This document shows, piece by piece, positions 43,182 to 56,040 of a DNA stretch of 64,000 bases. Made by a program: the position numbers and the translations under genes. Under the pieces are notes generated by a model. The model saw nothing but the letters and a program-made list of their open reading frames with translations, had not been told where the DNA came from and made no database searches. Numbering within the stretch: position 1 is the stretch's first letter; the number at the start of each line of letters is the position of its first letter. This stretch comes from Coffea arabica (taxonomy: Eukaryota > Streptophyta > Magnoliopsida > Gentianales > Rubiaceae), in assembly GCF_036785885.1 (NCBI RefSeq), contig NC_092312.1, positions 15,642,001 to 15,706,000 on the forward strand, in the 5' to 3' direction.

Positions 43182-43290
43182 GTTTGGATAAAAAATTATT
43201 TAGATTTATTTTAGAATAACACTGTAGTATTTTTGATATGATATATGTAAAATAAAAGGATGATTGGTAATATAAAAATGTGATGAAAAC
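43182..43290. mobile_element. MITE of the GTTTGTTTGGATTG family, copy 4 (partial)
   Basis: Starts TGTTTGGATAAAAAATTATTT and continues with ACTGTAGTATTTTTGATATG and ATAAAAGGATGATTGG. The right end is lost. Confidence 0.5.
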
Positions 43291-43529
43291 TTATTATTTT
43301 GAATTACACTTGACGAGAAGATGCCATTTTCTTTCATCATGTTCTTTTTATCTATCTTTAAAATGATTATTCTTGAAAAAAAAGGTCATTTCTAGTCCGC
43401 CTCTTCAGAAATTATATTGACAACTTAAAACAATTTCTCCTTTGCCATAACTTTCGATTGTTAACGTCAAGACCAATTCAAGCACAAGGTACCAAACTCA
43501 AATTTTGAGAATCAGATTGATCGCTCATT

Positions 43530-43640
43530 TAAGGTTTGGTAGGATAGGAGGTCAAGATTTCAAATCTTGCTTCTCACCAATTGTCACAATAAGTGACTCC
43601 TTTAAAAAATCTATACAGATGTGTAGTGTGCCTTTTATCA
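43530..43640 (+). mobile_element. SINE fragment (tRNA-derived)
   Basis: GGTTTGGTAGGATAGGAGGTCAA followed by a B-box-like GATTTCAAATCTTGC and TTCTCACCAATTGTCAC. The same order occurs at 53650. There is no clear tail. Confidence 0.4.
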
Positions 43641-43751
43641 CTTGTTTTGTTTCTAAATGCTGCAATCCAAGTCCAAATACACAATTAAACAAGCAAATTT
43701 CACCAAGGAAAGTTGCCATTTCAAAAGGCCCAAATACAGCTAGTTTGGAGC

Positions 43752-44132
43752 AGGGTTGTTATTGAGTCAAATCGAATCTAAGTAGCACACCACTCAAACT
43801 CTGCTCACCACTCAAACTGTGCTCAAATAAAAGTACTTGAATTTGAACTCATCAAGTCCTTCAAGTTGAGTTGGAATTCAAGTTTAACCTTATTTTATCT
43901 TTACTTGAACACGATCAAATTGAGTTCAATGGAGTTTTCAAACTCAAATTTTTAGTAAATTTCGTAAGTTTGTAATAAATAATTAAAAATTATATAATAA
44001 ATACACTAATTGATAAAAGTTTGACGAGTACTCAAATTTTGATTTTTTTACTCGAAGTCAACTCGATTACCTTGTCAAGTAATTTGAATTCTAGTACTCG
44101 ACTCCAATTGGATCAATTCGCGACCAACCCTT
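43752..44132. mobile_element. Possible non-autonomous hAT-like element
   Basis: Starts GGGTTGTTATTGAGTCAAAT and ends, on the reverse strand, GGGTTGGTCGCGAATTGAT. The inside has repeated CTCAA/TTGAG words. I see no target duplication. It ends about 290 bp before the RBFA start codon. Confidence 0.4.
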
Positions 44133-44423
44133 GATTGAATTATCTTTGAGTCCGAGTTGCAGTAGTTGGTTTTATTTACTCTCCTAATTTCATTTTCGGG
44201 GGGAGAACACTTGCAATCTGGCCCAATCAACAAGCGGAGCCCACATCCTCAGATTTTCCCATCTAGAAAGTTCACCAATTTACGAAAATACCCTCTCCGA
44301 AGAGACGGATGTTCTGATCTGTTCCCTCCGTTCTTCGCGACTCCACACTCCTCATTTTCTGTTTGTAATAATTCTCCAGTCGCAAATTTAATACTTTAAT
44401 TGAAAGAAAAGAAAAAATCTGTA

Positions 44424-46702
44424 ATGCAGCATCTGCTGATTCAGAAACCTCCAACAATCACCACATGTTCAATAACAACCGCTTCAAGCGGAAGATTTAC
44501 TCCGTCGATTTTGCCGCCGATGTCCACCACCAAACTACCACGGCTGCAGCAGATAACACCTGTGGGCTGTCGGAGACGTAGGATAAAGTGTATGGCAAAC
44601 CCGAGGAGATTGAAAATGGTGGCAAACCAGATAAGAAGAGAGATTTCAGACATGCTAATCACTGACAAGGTTTTGCAGTGTGCCGTCCTACCGGAAGCTG
44701 CTCTCGGCGCCGATCGTTATCTATCGTCTCTCACTACTGTCAGCGACGTCGAAGTCTCCGCCGACTTGCAGGTACCTTGTTCTTTGTTCTTTTGGGATGA
44801 ATTATTGCATCCTAGATAATAGTGTACTTAGCTAACTTGCTGATTAAATGTACAATACCTGTGGCCACTGGTTCAAGTTTCGTCGGTGTAACCGGACTGC
44901 TTGTCTTGCTACCTAATAGCTATAGGGTACATTGTGAAACACGGAGTCATTTTGGAGTATTTTCTCTGACGTAGTAGTCAAAGGCGCCACAAGAGAATTG
45001 AACAAGGTACTCGCGCTTAATATATGGTCCCTATAAACGGTGTATTAGCAACTCATGTGCATGGTATGATAATACTTAGTGTTGAATGAATTGAGAACCT
45101 TAAGTTTTTCAGAACTGTTGAAGCTAACCCTTAACCAGGATTGAAATTTAGAATACCAGGCTTGTGATGAATGAGCAGTATCTAAGTATTCTAGCAGTGA
45201 CATCTGATGCGTTCAGGTGAACTTGTATCTAAGTATTCTAGCAGTAAAGAATGGCAGCGTCAACAGGCTCATTATTTGATTTGTGTATGTGCCCAAGTGG
45301 ACAAATAGTTGATAGTCATGTCGGATGATTATGAATGATGATTTCTTGTGATCTGTAGCACAATATGCAGTCAGATGACCAGTGCAGGTGATCCTTGATA
45401 ACATGCTAGTTGAAAGGGCGGCCTTGTCATTGTTGCTTCAAGAACTTGTGGGCTTGTCTTTTAAGGCTTCCTGCACTTTTTGTAGGTTGTAAAAGTTTAT
45501 GTATCTGTATTTGGTGATGAAAGAGGAAAGGAAGTAGCACTTACAGGGCTGAAGTCCAAAGCAAAATATGTTCGGAGCGAGCTAGGGAGGCGCATGAAAT
45601 TAAGGCTGACTCCTGAGATTCGCTTTATTGAGGATGAGTCTCTAGAACAAGGGAGCAGGGTAAGAAGTTACTATTCTTCGTCTGATGCAACGAAATCACA
45701 TTTGATCCTGCTTTTTAGGTTATCATCTGCTTTTTCTGATGCTTATCCAAGAGATAAACACAAAATATTTACACTGCTGCAAAAACTCAGCAGCTTTCGC
45801 TTTGAGCACTTCTGTTTACCTTTATTAATTCCCTATCAAGATCTCTACTTACACAATGTTGGTAGCTTCCAAATCCTAATTCCCTTGTCTGGTTTAATTG
45901 GCTATCATTTACTTTTAGTTTATGTGATGCTTCGATTTTGATGAAAATGAGAAAAACAAGAAGAAATAGAGAGAGCTACTTTCAGTTGTCAAGAAAAAAA
46001 CCTGTAGGGGTTTATCAGATAACTCTGTGATTAGTTTCTTAGCTGTTTACTGTATGAGCAAGAGACAAGTAGACATTTTAAATATGCAGTGGCCAGTAGA
46101 CCTTGTGATTGCAACAACCTGTCTGAGCATGCTATCAAGTTCATTTTCACTCGTAATTTCCTGAGCATATTCAAAAATTCAACTACTTCGCTAATACAAT
46201 CTCTAATTTAGAAAAAGAGCATGTAATTACTTGAAATGCATTTTTGGATTTATCATACCTCAATTTTCAAGACAAATGTGGCATGTGATGTTGACTGAAA
46301 AACTTGCAGTTGATCATGATGCAGTCCTTAAAAGGCTTTGAATTTCGTGAGTTTGTAGAATATGTACATGTGGGTGTGTGGTTGTGTGGGTGTGTAAACA
46401 TACACACACATATATTTATACAGATATATGTGATGAACTGCATTTTAGTTTTGTACCAATGTATCCTATGCCTAAGCTTAAAAGCTTCATGATTTGGTGG
46501 TTTTCATTCTGTATGCGCTTTAGTGCTTGCTTAACCATAGATCCTTTTTCAGGTTATTGCTATATTGGACAGAATAAAGAAAGAGAATGAGGAAAAGGAG
46601 GCAAATGGTCAAGGGGATGATCAGTACGAGTCATCTAATCAAACTGAAGAAGATGAGGAGTGGGAGGGTGATGATGACGAAGGAATTATTTATGTCAAGT
46701 AG
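44424..46702 (+). CDS. RBFA: Plastid ribosome-binding factor A (RBFA)
   Basis: Three exons: 44424-44771, 45486-45659 and 46553-46702, GT-AG introns, all in phase 0, giving 223 residues. Residues 1 to about 55 form a Ser/Thr/Arg-rich plastid transit peptide. The RBFA domain (KH-like) runs from NPRRLKMVANQIRREISDML through ADRYLSSLTTVSDVEVSADL, VVKVYVSVFGDE, AKYVRSELGRRMKLRLTPEI, RFIEDESLEQGSRV to ILDRIKKE. The tail is strongly acidic (EEDEEWEGDDDEG), as in plant homologues. RBFA binds the small ribosomal subunit during 16S rRNA maturation (family knowledge), here for plastid ribosomes. The start is the first ATG; an in-frame TTG lies upstream. Confidence 0.93.
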
Positions 46703-48373
46703 TTCCTTGGAATGGGGGGTGTGACTTGTGAGTAGCGATTTCAGAGTTGAGCATGCTTGGCTTCTTAAATGGTTATTATTCCATTGACTCGGTGAATTAA
46801 TCATTTTCAACAACTCAAAATTTAGCAACATTTCATGGTTTGCAGGACTGGTGTTTTCATAGTTTGCATGCAACAAGTTGAGCAATCTGTAAATACTTAA
46901 TAATGAAGTATTCAGCTTTTGTCAAGACATGCTCTAACTTCGCTTTATTCCTACAGATTAGTGCGCTGACTTCCTGAAGTTATATAACAGAAAGGTGAAG
47001 AATGTTACTTGTGGACAATATGCATCTGGATGAAAGGACCTGGCCGTAAAACCTTCTTTCCTTGCTCATCTTTGGTGCAGCAATAGAATAAACCGTCTCA
47101 TTTTAGATTAATATGTTATCACTGAGTCGTCATGCTCTTAATGTCCCGTTCTGAGGTAGGAGTTCTGTGTATAAACCTAAGACTAGATCTATAAAAAATG
47201 TATAAACCATGGATTAACGCAAGGGAGCATCTATATTGTTACAGAAGAAAGGCCACTGATCTTCGGAAGTTACAGTCGCTTCAGACTACGGATGAATATC
47301 GCTTGAATACCCAGGGAAACTGGAAGAGATGTTACAGCGATTGCTAAACCGTGGAAAAGAAAAGATTGGCACACTACACGGTGGCAAAACTATTTCTGAG
47401 AGCCACTGCCGTCGAGGGCAAGGAAGTTCCCCAAATTACGATAATTTTTTGAAAGACCGCCCAAATAGTGAATTTTTTTTTTTTGAAAAAAAAAACGTAC
47501 TTAACAAATAAAATTTACGAACAATGCATTTATTGATTGCATTTCATAAATAAATGCCTGAGTAAATCAAAGAAAGTATTGGCTAATCTTGTCATGAAAC
47601 ATCGCAATCACCAAATGCCCTGTTAACCATTTGAGAAGATGTTTGAAAAATATAACCTTTTGGGATTTTTTTTTTCTTTTTAATTAAAAAGCCCCACTTG
47701 AATATACTCCGTCGAGAGCAGTGGCATTGACCATCCGCCTTTAACCCCACAGCTACCAACATCCGTGACATGCTTTTGATTTCAACATCACTCCTCAAGG
47801 CGGATGGGAAGGAAACTATACTGTTAGACCCTGTGCCACTTCGGTGGAGATCCCATTGGCCTTGTTTCACCACTAAAGACACTAAGAAAGCCTACTCCCA
47901 GCCACCACAATGATGAACATCGTATGATTCTGCGGACAGGCTCCAAATGCTGCATGTGACGCGACGGAAATAAAAATTTTCACTTCAATGCTAATTGGCA
48001 GACAGGTTCGAGAGGCCAAGTGGCCAACCTGCAGATACATGCCCAAATTCTAGTATTGAACATGAGTGTGTCAGAATTTAGGGCATTATACCAGTGATGG
48101 AGAGATGATCAAATCGAATTATGCAGCATCACCTTGCCCATTAAAAGTAATAACCAATTATTTTTCGTAAACTCTTAAGCATCCCATCTGTTGTCATGGA
48201 GAAGATTTAACCACTGTCATGATGGTTAAAGCCATGATCAAACGACAACTCTTAAGGGGGGGAAAAAAACAATTGAAGAGTAAGTAGAAAATGATGGTCC
48301 TATTAACCAGGCCGAAGTGAACTTTCATCACTATATTATTGCTGTCCGCAGGCAAAACCAGCAATCTTCCAAA
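46703..48373. other. 3' flanks of RBFA and the ATP synthase e gene (tail to tail)
   Basis: No gene was supported. The genes face each other. A-runs and T-runs lie near 47470-47495 and 47665-47680. Small open frames have no family features. Confidence 0.4.
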
Positions 48374-50266
48374 TCAGTGATGTGCCTTGGCTTCAGCCTT
48401 CTTCAGAGAGTTGGCCTTCACCTGGGATACAAAACAACGCAGTAAATCAGCATAAATCAGAAAAAGGCAGTACTGTATCCTGCGACATCGATATCTTGAA
48501 TATTGAAACTACTGGCAGAATATGTACTCGCAAGAAAAAAAAGATTAACAGTTTGAACAGGAACAAATGAGCAAAATTACTTTAATAATACTCAGAAGTA
48601 TCTTGAAGATACAATCAGCAAAGTAAATAGAACACAAGATAAGACGGCAAACAACTAAAATACCATATAAACAAGTTTTTTGTAACCTAAATTTACAGAT
48701 TAAGGGTAAATATTTTGTCTAGGGAATAACCTTAAAGCGTGCCTGCAAATTTGTTCCTGCTTTCAGGGTGGAAAAGAAGCAAGCAGCAGCAAAAACCATG
48801 AACATAAATCAATCCAAAACCATCACCAAAAACAGAAATGCCCTGGGAATATAAATTGTACAAGAGGAACTTTATGTTCCCCCACAAACCAACCCCAACT
48901 CTTGAAAGAATTCTGCAACGCCACATTACTTGAAGGCCAGATTCATTTGAGCTATAGTACATCAGAGATAAAAATTACAATTTAACCAAGCTATATACAA
49001 ATGCTAAGTAGATAGAATCTACCTCTTGATAAAGTGATCAATAAACCTACCGAAATTTTCTCAAGTACAGAAGACACCTAGCACAATCCTGTCATCTACA
49101 GATATTAAGACTACAACCGAGCAATGCCAGCCCAAGAGTAAAGGATATCCAAGACCTAGATGATTAACTGAATAAGCTCATTTCAGGAATAACAAAAGGT
49201 AATTAAAAACCACCTACCCAATACTTGTCACCACTTTAGGTTAAAACCTCAACAAGCACCTAAGAAGCAAGCATCAACTAACATTCTCACCACTTGGTAT
49301 AAACTTATTTTGACACATAGTACCACTCTCGCCCCATCTTTGCAATTAAAGGAAACTAGAGAAGGGCAAAAGGTACACAATCTTTAAAAGTAAAGGATAG
49401 TCAAAAAGTTCTATCCTACATCTTTGCGGTTTAGTTCTACATTTGCACACTTTCTCAGAAATTGTAAACTATCACATATTCTTTAATTTTCATTTTCCAT
49501 TGTAATCATAGTGAGCGTAACAATTAAATTATCGATCTCTTTTTCCCTTTTTTTTGGAAGGGGGGGATTTATTATTGATCTTATCTTCATTTATAAATTT
49601 AAAGAAGTTAAATCCATCAACTACTGGGCCTTTTTTACTTTAGCCTCTAAAACCACCCTCTAACACAGTTTAAAAAACAACAAAATGCTACGGTCCTTTT
49701 TGTGTACGATACCCATGATTTTAATACACTTGCATCTTGCCACATCAATAAGTGATTTAAACTTTTGAAATCATGTACGGGTTGATAACTCTTGTTTTAT
49801 ATCCAACAGTGAATTTAATCTCATCCATACATTACCCTAAAGGGACTGTAAAACTCCCCAAAAAATAACAAATCTACATACACCATACATGTTCATTTCT
49901 GACTATGTAAACCCAAATCACCAACTGACACAAAATAATTACACAAAAAGAACTCAAAATCAGACAAAAGTAAACAAAAGGAAAACTTCAAAAAATTAGA
50001 GAAAAATAGAAAAATAATAGAGAATAATACCTTAAGATACTTGAGCTTCAGGTTTCCATAGACGACTCCAAACGTTAAGACTGAAGCACGAGCCACCTGC
50101 CACCAGTTAAACGCAAACGAAAAAAATCCAAATTAAATCACACATCAATGAAATTGTGGGAAATTAAAGCTGGCGGCGGAGCTAGGCAGAGGGGAAAATC
50201 CGGCGGGGGGAGGTTTACCAAGGCGAGAGTGCTGGTGCCGGAGTAGAGTCCAGGAGGAGGCGACAT
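48374..50266 (-). CDS. Mitochondrial ATP synthase subunit e-like (ATP synthase E chain)
   Basis: Three tiny exons on the minus strand: 50219-50266, 50031-50096 and 48374-48421. Introns are GT-AG and all phases 0, giving 53 residues, the exact size known for plant homologues. Exon 1 gives MSPPPGLYSGTSTLAL, exon 2 starts VARASVLTFGVVYGNLKLKY, exon 3 reads VKANSLKKAEAKAHH. A short membrane segment (about 14-32) holds the GxxxG motif (G26-G30) that subunit e uses to dimerise the FoF1 ATP synthase in the inner membrane; a basic, Ala/Lys-rich tail follows. Intron 2 is 1.6 kb, so the gene is easily missed: no exon exceeds 66 bp. Confidence 0.92.
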
Positions 50267-52475
50267 TTGCTTCTGATCGCTGAAATCAAAGAAAGAAGAA
50301 GTGCAGATGCTGCGAATACCGCCCCAAATCTAAGGTCTCTCTGAGACTCAAAGCCCTAATTTTCGTCGGACACCAGTTTGAAAATTAGAAATGTTGGGGA
50401 GATGGGGTTTTGCGGTTCTACGAGTGTGCCGGCTGTGACCTAGTGCGATCGGGTCCACTGTTATATGGTTATTGTATATGCTCCTACGCTCTCATGTCCA
50501 AACGACAGCGTTTAGACGCTAAACTTTCCGTAATTGCTGTTTTAGTAGTTTCATAGCCCACAAGGTTTCAAAAATATGGTAAATCGTCTCTTAAGAATTT
50601 TAAATTGATAACCAGGCGCCAGCCCCGGCCCAATTTATCATACCATTATGACCCCACAAGTACTACTATTGTTTATTAGGGCCTACCATTAGAAAAATAT
50701 ACTGGGTTTTATACAAAAACTTTTTGTTGTTTACATAAATCAAATTGATATAAAAAAATCAAGTTAAAATATTTTTTTTTATTAAAGAACTTTGGTTTAT
50801 AATGTTATAGTTATTTAATACTTAGACTGGGCTGATTATATGTAGCTATAAATAAAGGTAAGCTGTGATTGGATAATGAGGGGGTAAAAGTTATTCATTT
50901 TTTATAACGGTGAAGTTGGAAGTTCAAAAGACGACTAAAATTATTTACCCTAACTCGTATTCCTCTGGTTTTATATACTATATAGATACGAGGGCAAATG
51001 GAAGAGATTAGCTGCTTAAACCCGAGATTGGATTGTTGAAATTCAAAGGGAATTTAATTACCTTTTGTTTTAAATAAGCAAGGCTTAGGGCTTAAGGCCC
51101 TTAACTCAAGTCATTCCTTTAGAATGAATGATATTAGAAGCTGCTGTAGTATTTGACCTTCTTTGCTGTAAGAAAAGCTGGGCATGAAATTGCAAATCAG
51201 AATATTTCTAAAGCTTGCATCATCAGGGAAGCCTGGATTCTGATGCTTCTTTTTTTTTCTCAACCACTTCGTGTATTATGAGCTGGGCGTGTTGAGACTT
51301 GACAATGCAATTAACACTACACTAACATCTGTGTTTCGGCTTTCAGATAGTTTGTTGCCGTCTTTTCTTCTCATGATCAAGCTCTCCTTCTCGAGGGATA
51401 TTTCTGCGTTCAATGCTGTGATATTGTACTTGACATTTTAACGCGGCAGCCACTCAGTATCCTAGAAACCTTTCCAGATTGATCTTACTAGTAGCTGGTT
51501 CCTCATTTTTGTCCCTATCATGTAATATACTGGGCTTGGGGCTGTAGCTTCACCAAACAACTGATAGCTTGCTCTGTGTGACTGGGGAAACATTATTATC
51601 AAAGAAAATGAAAAAATACTGGGCATTCTCAATCCTGAAACATATCATTCTCAAATGGAGAAGCAACCTAAAATGGCTTGAATCATTTGTTCTACCTTCT
51701 TTTGAGGGCTGTCAACATGTAATACTGAAAACATCTTGATCTTTTAATATTTGCTACAGTTAAGTCCAATACATGTCCTGATACCGTTGTGCTTATTGAG
51801 CACCATCTGTTTTGTTGATCTCTTCATCTGTGGTTTAAAAGATACAACAATGAGCACCAGAGTAATGGTAATGGAGCTTAAGATGGACAAACTTAAAAAA
51901 ACCCAACTGAACGAGCAGGTACTGACACACATAAACAACCAAGCAGGAAATCAGCTCCAAACTGTTATCTGGTAAGGGGTAATATTGCTCCAAACTGCAA
52001 CACGCAGAACCCAATGAAATGATTGGTTACAGAAATGCCGCTCATCGTTGACGGATACTGCACCTGGAGTTTTTTCGCCTTTTATTTGAAATGGATGATT
52101 TAGCTGCAGCTGTATTTCAGAAAGTTCGAAGCACTGACCTGGTTTTTTTCCCCTTTCAAATTATCCTGCTAGATGTGTTCTAAGGTTGCATCTTGATGCG
52201 ACACTTTTTTCAGATTTTAACAATATGCCTTTTGTAGGCGTAATTCAACTGCTCTTCTTGTGATACAGGTCTTGCTAAAGAAAGCTTAAGGTTACCATAT
52301 GTAATAGCTTTTTCTCTTTTAACTTCTTTATATACTGGACCATGTTCTCTCATACAAACATGAGAATTAATACAGACTAATTTTTTTTTTTTTTTGCAAT
52401 TTTTCCCTTTTGACGTACGAAATATCTTGCATACCTTGAGATCGAGGAATGATGGTCCAGGTATCTTGGAGGTGG
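50267..52475. other. Promoter side of the ATP synthase e gene and gene-poor DNA
   Basis: The leader of the ATP synthase e gene runs from 50267 to about 50450. Beyond it, open frames at 51744-51975 on both strands lack recognised domains. No repeat was identified. Confidence 0.35.
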
Positions 52476-52483
52476 GAGCCAAA

Positions 52484-53310
52484 TAGAGGTGTCAAAATGG
52501 GTGACTTGGGCGGGTTTGGGTTGGGTAAAATGGGTAATGGGTATAAGTGAGTCAACTCATTTATACCCATTTAATTAGATGGGTATAAATGGGTAAGTCA
52601 AAAAATGAATTGGGTAACCCAATTACCCATTTATAACTCATTTATTTTAACTTTTTGCAAACTCATTTAAATTCATTTTTGCAAACTAAGTTATTAATTT
52701 ATACCACTCTTTGTACCCATCATTAGTTTTAAATATTTACTTATAATGTTCAATAAACTTAAATACTAATTTTTTTCATTTATACTCTATGTCACAAAAT
52801 TACCTATTATTTAATAATTGAATAATACGAATATAAAAATTTGAATTAAGTACTATAAAAATTAATATAAAAACTTAATCCAAAAATTTTGAACCCCTAA
52901 CATTTTTTTCATATATAAATTTAAAATTTCATTTTATAAAGATAAGAAAATAGGCTAAAATTTATTATAAATTGGTAATGCTAAAAAATGAGCAAGTTAA
53001 CAAACTAAGAAAAAATAAAATAATAAGATAAAACCAACAAATAATAATAATAATAATAATAATGTTAACATCATGACAAAATGAAAAATTTGAAAAAAAA
53101 AAAGGTAGAGAAAAAGAAGAGACTTGGGGGGAAGAGAATTTTAAATGGGTTAATTGGGTTTGATGGGTTACCCAATAATACCCATTTAATAAATGGGTAT
53201 TATTGGGTAACCCATTTATACCCATATATAAAAATTTAAGATACCCATACCCATCTATTCATGGACGAGTATGGATAAATCTAGTTAAGTGGGTTGATCT
53301 GCGACCTCTA
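52484..53310. mobile_element. Non-autonomous hAT element rich in TGGGTA words
   Basis: Starts TAGAGGTGTCAAAATGGGT and ends, on the reverse strand, TAGAGGTCGCAGATCAACC. The flanks GAGCCAAA (52476-52483) and GAGCCAGA (53311-53318) match at 7 of 8 bases. Both sub-terminal parts are made of inverted TGGGTA/TACCCA words (52500-52630 and 53140-53260). The centre is AT-rich with an (AAT)n tract at 53041-53063. No coding. Confidence 0.85.
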
Positions 53311-53644
53311 GAGCCAGAGATGCGAACGTGAGAGCTGTCCTTCGCTTCATCCAATATGTTTGTTACCCTTTTCCATTGGCTCAGAAGAGATTTTTTGTAG
53401 CCTGCCTTCTACTCTTATATCAATTCTATGCTCCTCCTGGCTGTCTTCGTCAGTGTTTCCAGACAGGCGCGGTGGTTGACTAGACTCCTGGGCCCCTTGA
53501 CCAGTGAATGTACTGCTCATCCAGTCGTCTTGCGTCGTGACTCCCGTCCCGCTTTGGCGTCCAATTACAATTTTCTACAACTTCATGCTCTGCTTTTTCC
53601 ACATTTCACTGAGAGACATAAATTAGTAGGCCACCGTCAAGCCT

Positions 53645-53879
53645 TTTTAAGGCTTGGTTGGTGGGAAACAAAGGTTTAAACCTGTCTCTCACTAATTGTT
53701 ATCGGTGTTATTTTTTAAATTTATATGGGTGTATAATATATTCGTCTGATATGATAGTAGTTCAGTTTTCGTTGATCTCTTCATAGATCTTGGTGAATCC
53801 TTTCCTTGAATAAGATAGAATAGAAGTATGAATAGATTTAGAATAGATAAATATCGAGTGTGGACAAAAAAAGATTAGT
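53645..53879 (+). mobile_element. Probable tRNA-derived SINE
   Basis: GGCTTGGTTGGTGGG followed by a B-box-like AGGTTTAAACCTGTC and TCTCACTAATTGTTATC, then an AT-rich body ending in GGACAAAAAAAG. Related to the fragment at 43530. Target duplication not clear. Confidence 0.45.
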
Positions 53880-53974
53880 CAAACAACAATTATTGAAAAG
53901 GCGCTCCAATTTTTGGCCCATGCACCTGATGTTATTTCAGCTTGAAAAATCAAGAACTCTAATGGGCAACATTG

Positions 53975-54380
53975 GCATCTTGAGAAGGCTGTAAATGAAC
54001 GGATATCTTAACGAATAAATAATTCAAGCTCGATTTGATTTGTTAAAAGCTCTCGAGTTCGAACTTGTATATATCCGGCTAGTTAAGGCTAGAATAATTT
54101 ATAATACTTTTATTTAAAATATATAATAATAATAATAATAATAATCTATGTAGAGTTATACATTTATTATTTTATTATATAGATATATATTTGTGATAAT
54201 CCAGTATGAAAACTAAATAATTAAGTACATTTTCAAGCTTAAGCCCATCAAATATTAAAATGACTGAATCAAGTTCGAGTCCAAAAAAACGGAATGGATT
54301 GACAATTTGAAAGTTCAATTCAATTTGATTGGCTGACCAACGCCAAACTTGAGCAGTGCGGTTCATTGAAGAGGTCGATT
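53975..54380. mobile_element. Possible non-autonomous hAT-like element
   Basis: Left CTGTAAATGAACGGA and right, on the reverse strand, CTTCAATGAACCGCA form an imperfect inverted repeat. The middle has (AAT)n at 54123-54145. Target duplication is not clear. Confidence 0.4.
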
Positions 54381-54783
54381 AATTATTAGAAATCAATTAA
54401 GTAATACAGCAGAAATGATGATGCAAGTATTGAATATTGGCTATGCTGAGCATACTTTTCTCCGGAAACCTGTAGAGACTCCAGAGTGAATATCATTTTA
54501 TGCGTGGGGTGGGTGCCAAGTTCCCCAACTCTCTCCGGTGGTCTGGATTCCCTAATTGCCTATTAGTAATTTGCTGCAGTGTTTGACCAGTGTAGCCGAA
54601 AGGAAACCTAGTCAATCATAAGCCCTGTGAAAAGTTCCTCACGCGACTTCAAAAGTTACCAACTTCTTCGTAAAATTAAATTTACTTACGTAAATTTTTA
54701 CTTTTATAAAAAAAATCATAAGCCCTATGAAAATTGAAAGCTACAACCCTACCACGTTGTAGTATTACCTCACCGTCTGACAC

Positions 54784-54944
54784 CCATGCTTGTCTTACGG
54801 GTCTCACAAGGCTATAGTACTTTGCAGCTTTCTTTCAGAAGAGTAGAATCGTTCAAAGCTTTATACACCATGCTTGTCCTGCGACCCTCACATTCAAGAG
54901 GACTTTGCAATTTGCATCTTTCTTGAAGAGCAGAATCGTTCAAA
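54784..54944 (+). repeat. Tandem duplication of an ~80-bp unit
   Basis: CCATGCTTGTC ... AGAATCGTTCAAAGC occurs twice (54784-54861 and 54868-54944) with several differences. The phrase CGTTCAAAGCTTTAT also recurs at 55174, so the local duplication is complex. Confidence 0.75.
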
Positions 54945-55309
54945 GCGGAAATGGGGCAGGGGTTAACGGTCCAGATTTTCTCTCAAAAATTTGTGCGGTT
55001 GAGATAACAAGATGTAACTCAATTTCCGCGTCGTGTGTGGGACCCATCACTATCTGTTGTGAAAATATATCCTGTGAAAAAAAAATTACACGATGTACAA
55101 AGAGAGTTACGGCCAGTTGATAATGGCTACAATTGGCAGGGACGGTTGCAGGTGCAACCGTCCGTGTCCCGCGTCCGTTCAAAGCTTTATCAGCACCGTA
55201 TTAGAAAAGTTGATACACTACTATTATTTCAATTTTTTTTTTTTGGATCAGATACGATAGATTTTAATCTATATCTACTCCTGTTCCATGCTAAAAAAGA
55301 AGGAGGGTG

Positions 55310-56030
55310 ATCACTGATCACTATCTAAATAGATGTCTACGCAAACTTTTCAGAAATTTTCTCTTGATTTATATCTAACGGGAAATGAATAACACTATTC
55401 CAATTGTTAGACTTTTCTTTTATATAGATTCCCTATTCCTAATTGTTGTGACACATAAAATACTAGAAAAGAAAATTTTGTAACTATCAAGAGTAAAGAA
55501 GGAATGAAAATATTCCTTTATGATAAATAAAAGCGAGAAAATTCAGGTCAAACTCGAATTTTCTTACTTAACTTTAGCTTAATTTACTTTGACGAAAGGG
55601 CAAAAAAATTTCCAAACCCTTTTTTAGTTTAGTTAGGTTTAAGTCTGTGGAGAATAAAATTCTACAACTAATAATTCATTTATTGTCAAACTGATCCATT
55701 TACAATCTATTATTCAAATCGAAAAGTTTCCAAAATTACCCTCGAATAATGGAGAAGGGAAATTTCCCTCCATATGAGTCATGACACATGGGACAAAAAA
55801 AAGGAAATTCGGAAGACAAAAGGTACGGAACCTTTTGTCATTGTCGATTATCTTTTCTCTCTCCTCTATTAGCCATTTTTCCCTTCATTTTTTCTCTCTC
55901 CTCTTCTATCCATAAAAAGTGCCACATGCATGCGGGCTCTGAATAAAAAGAAAATTAGCTATCTAAAACTCTTTTTAATTTATTCATGTATAGAGCAAAA
56001 TTAAAGACAATAATAACAGATTATTAATGA
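55310..56030. other. Gene-poor AT-rich DNA
   Basis: No gene or clear repeat was seen. Confidence 0.35.
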
Positions 56031-56040
56031 AAAATTCTTA

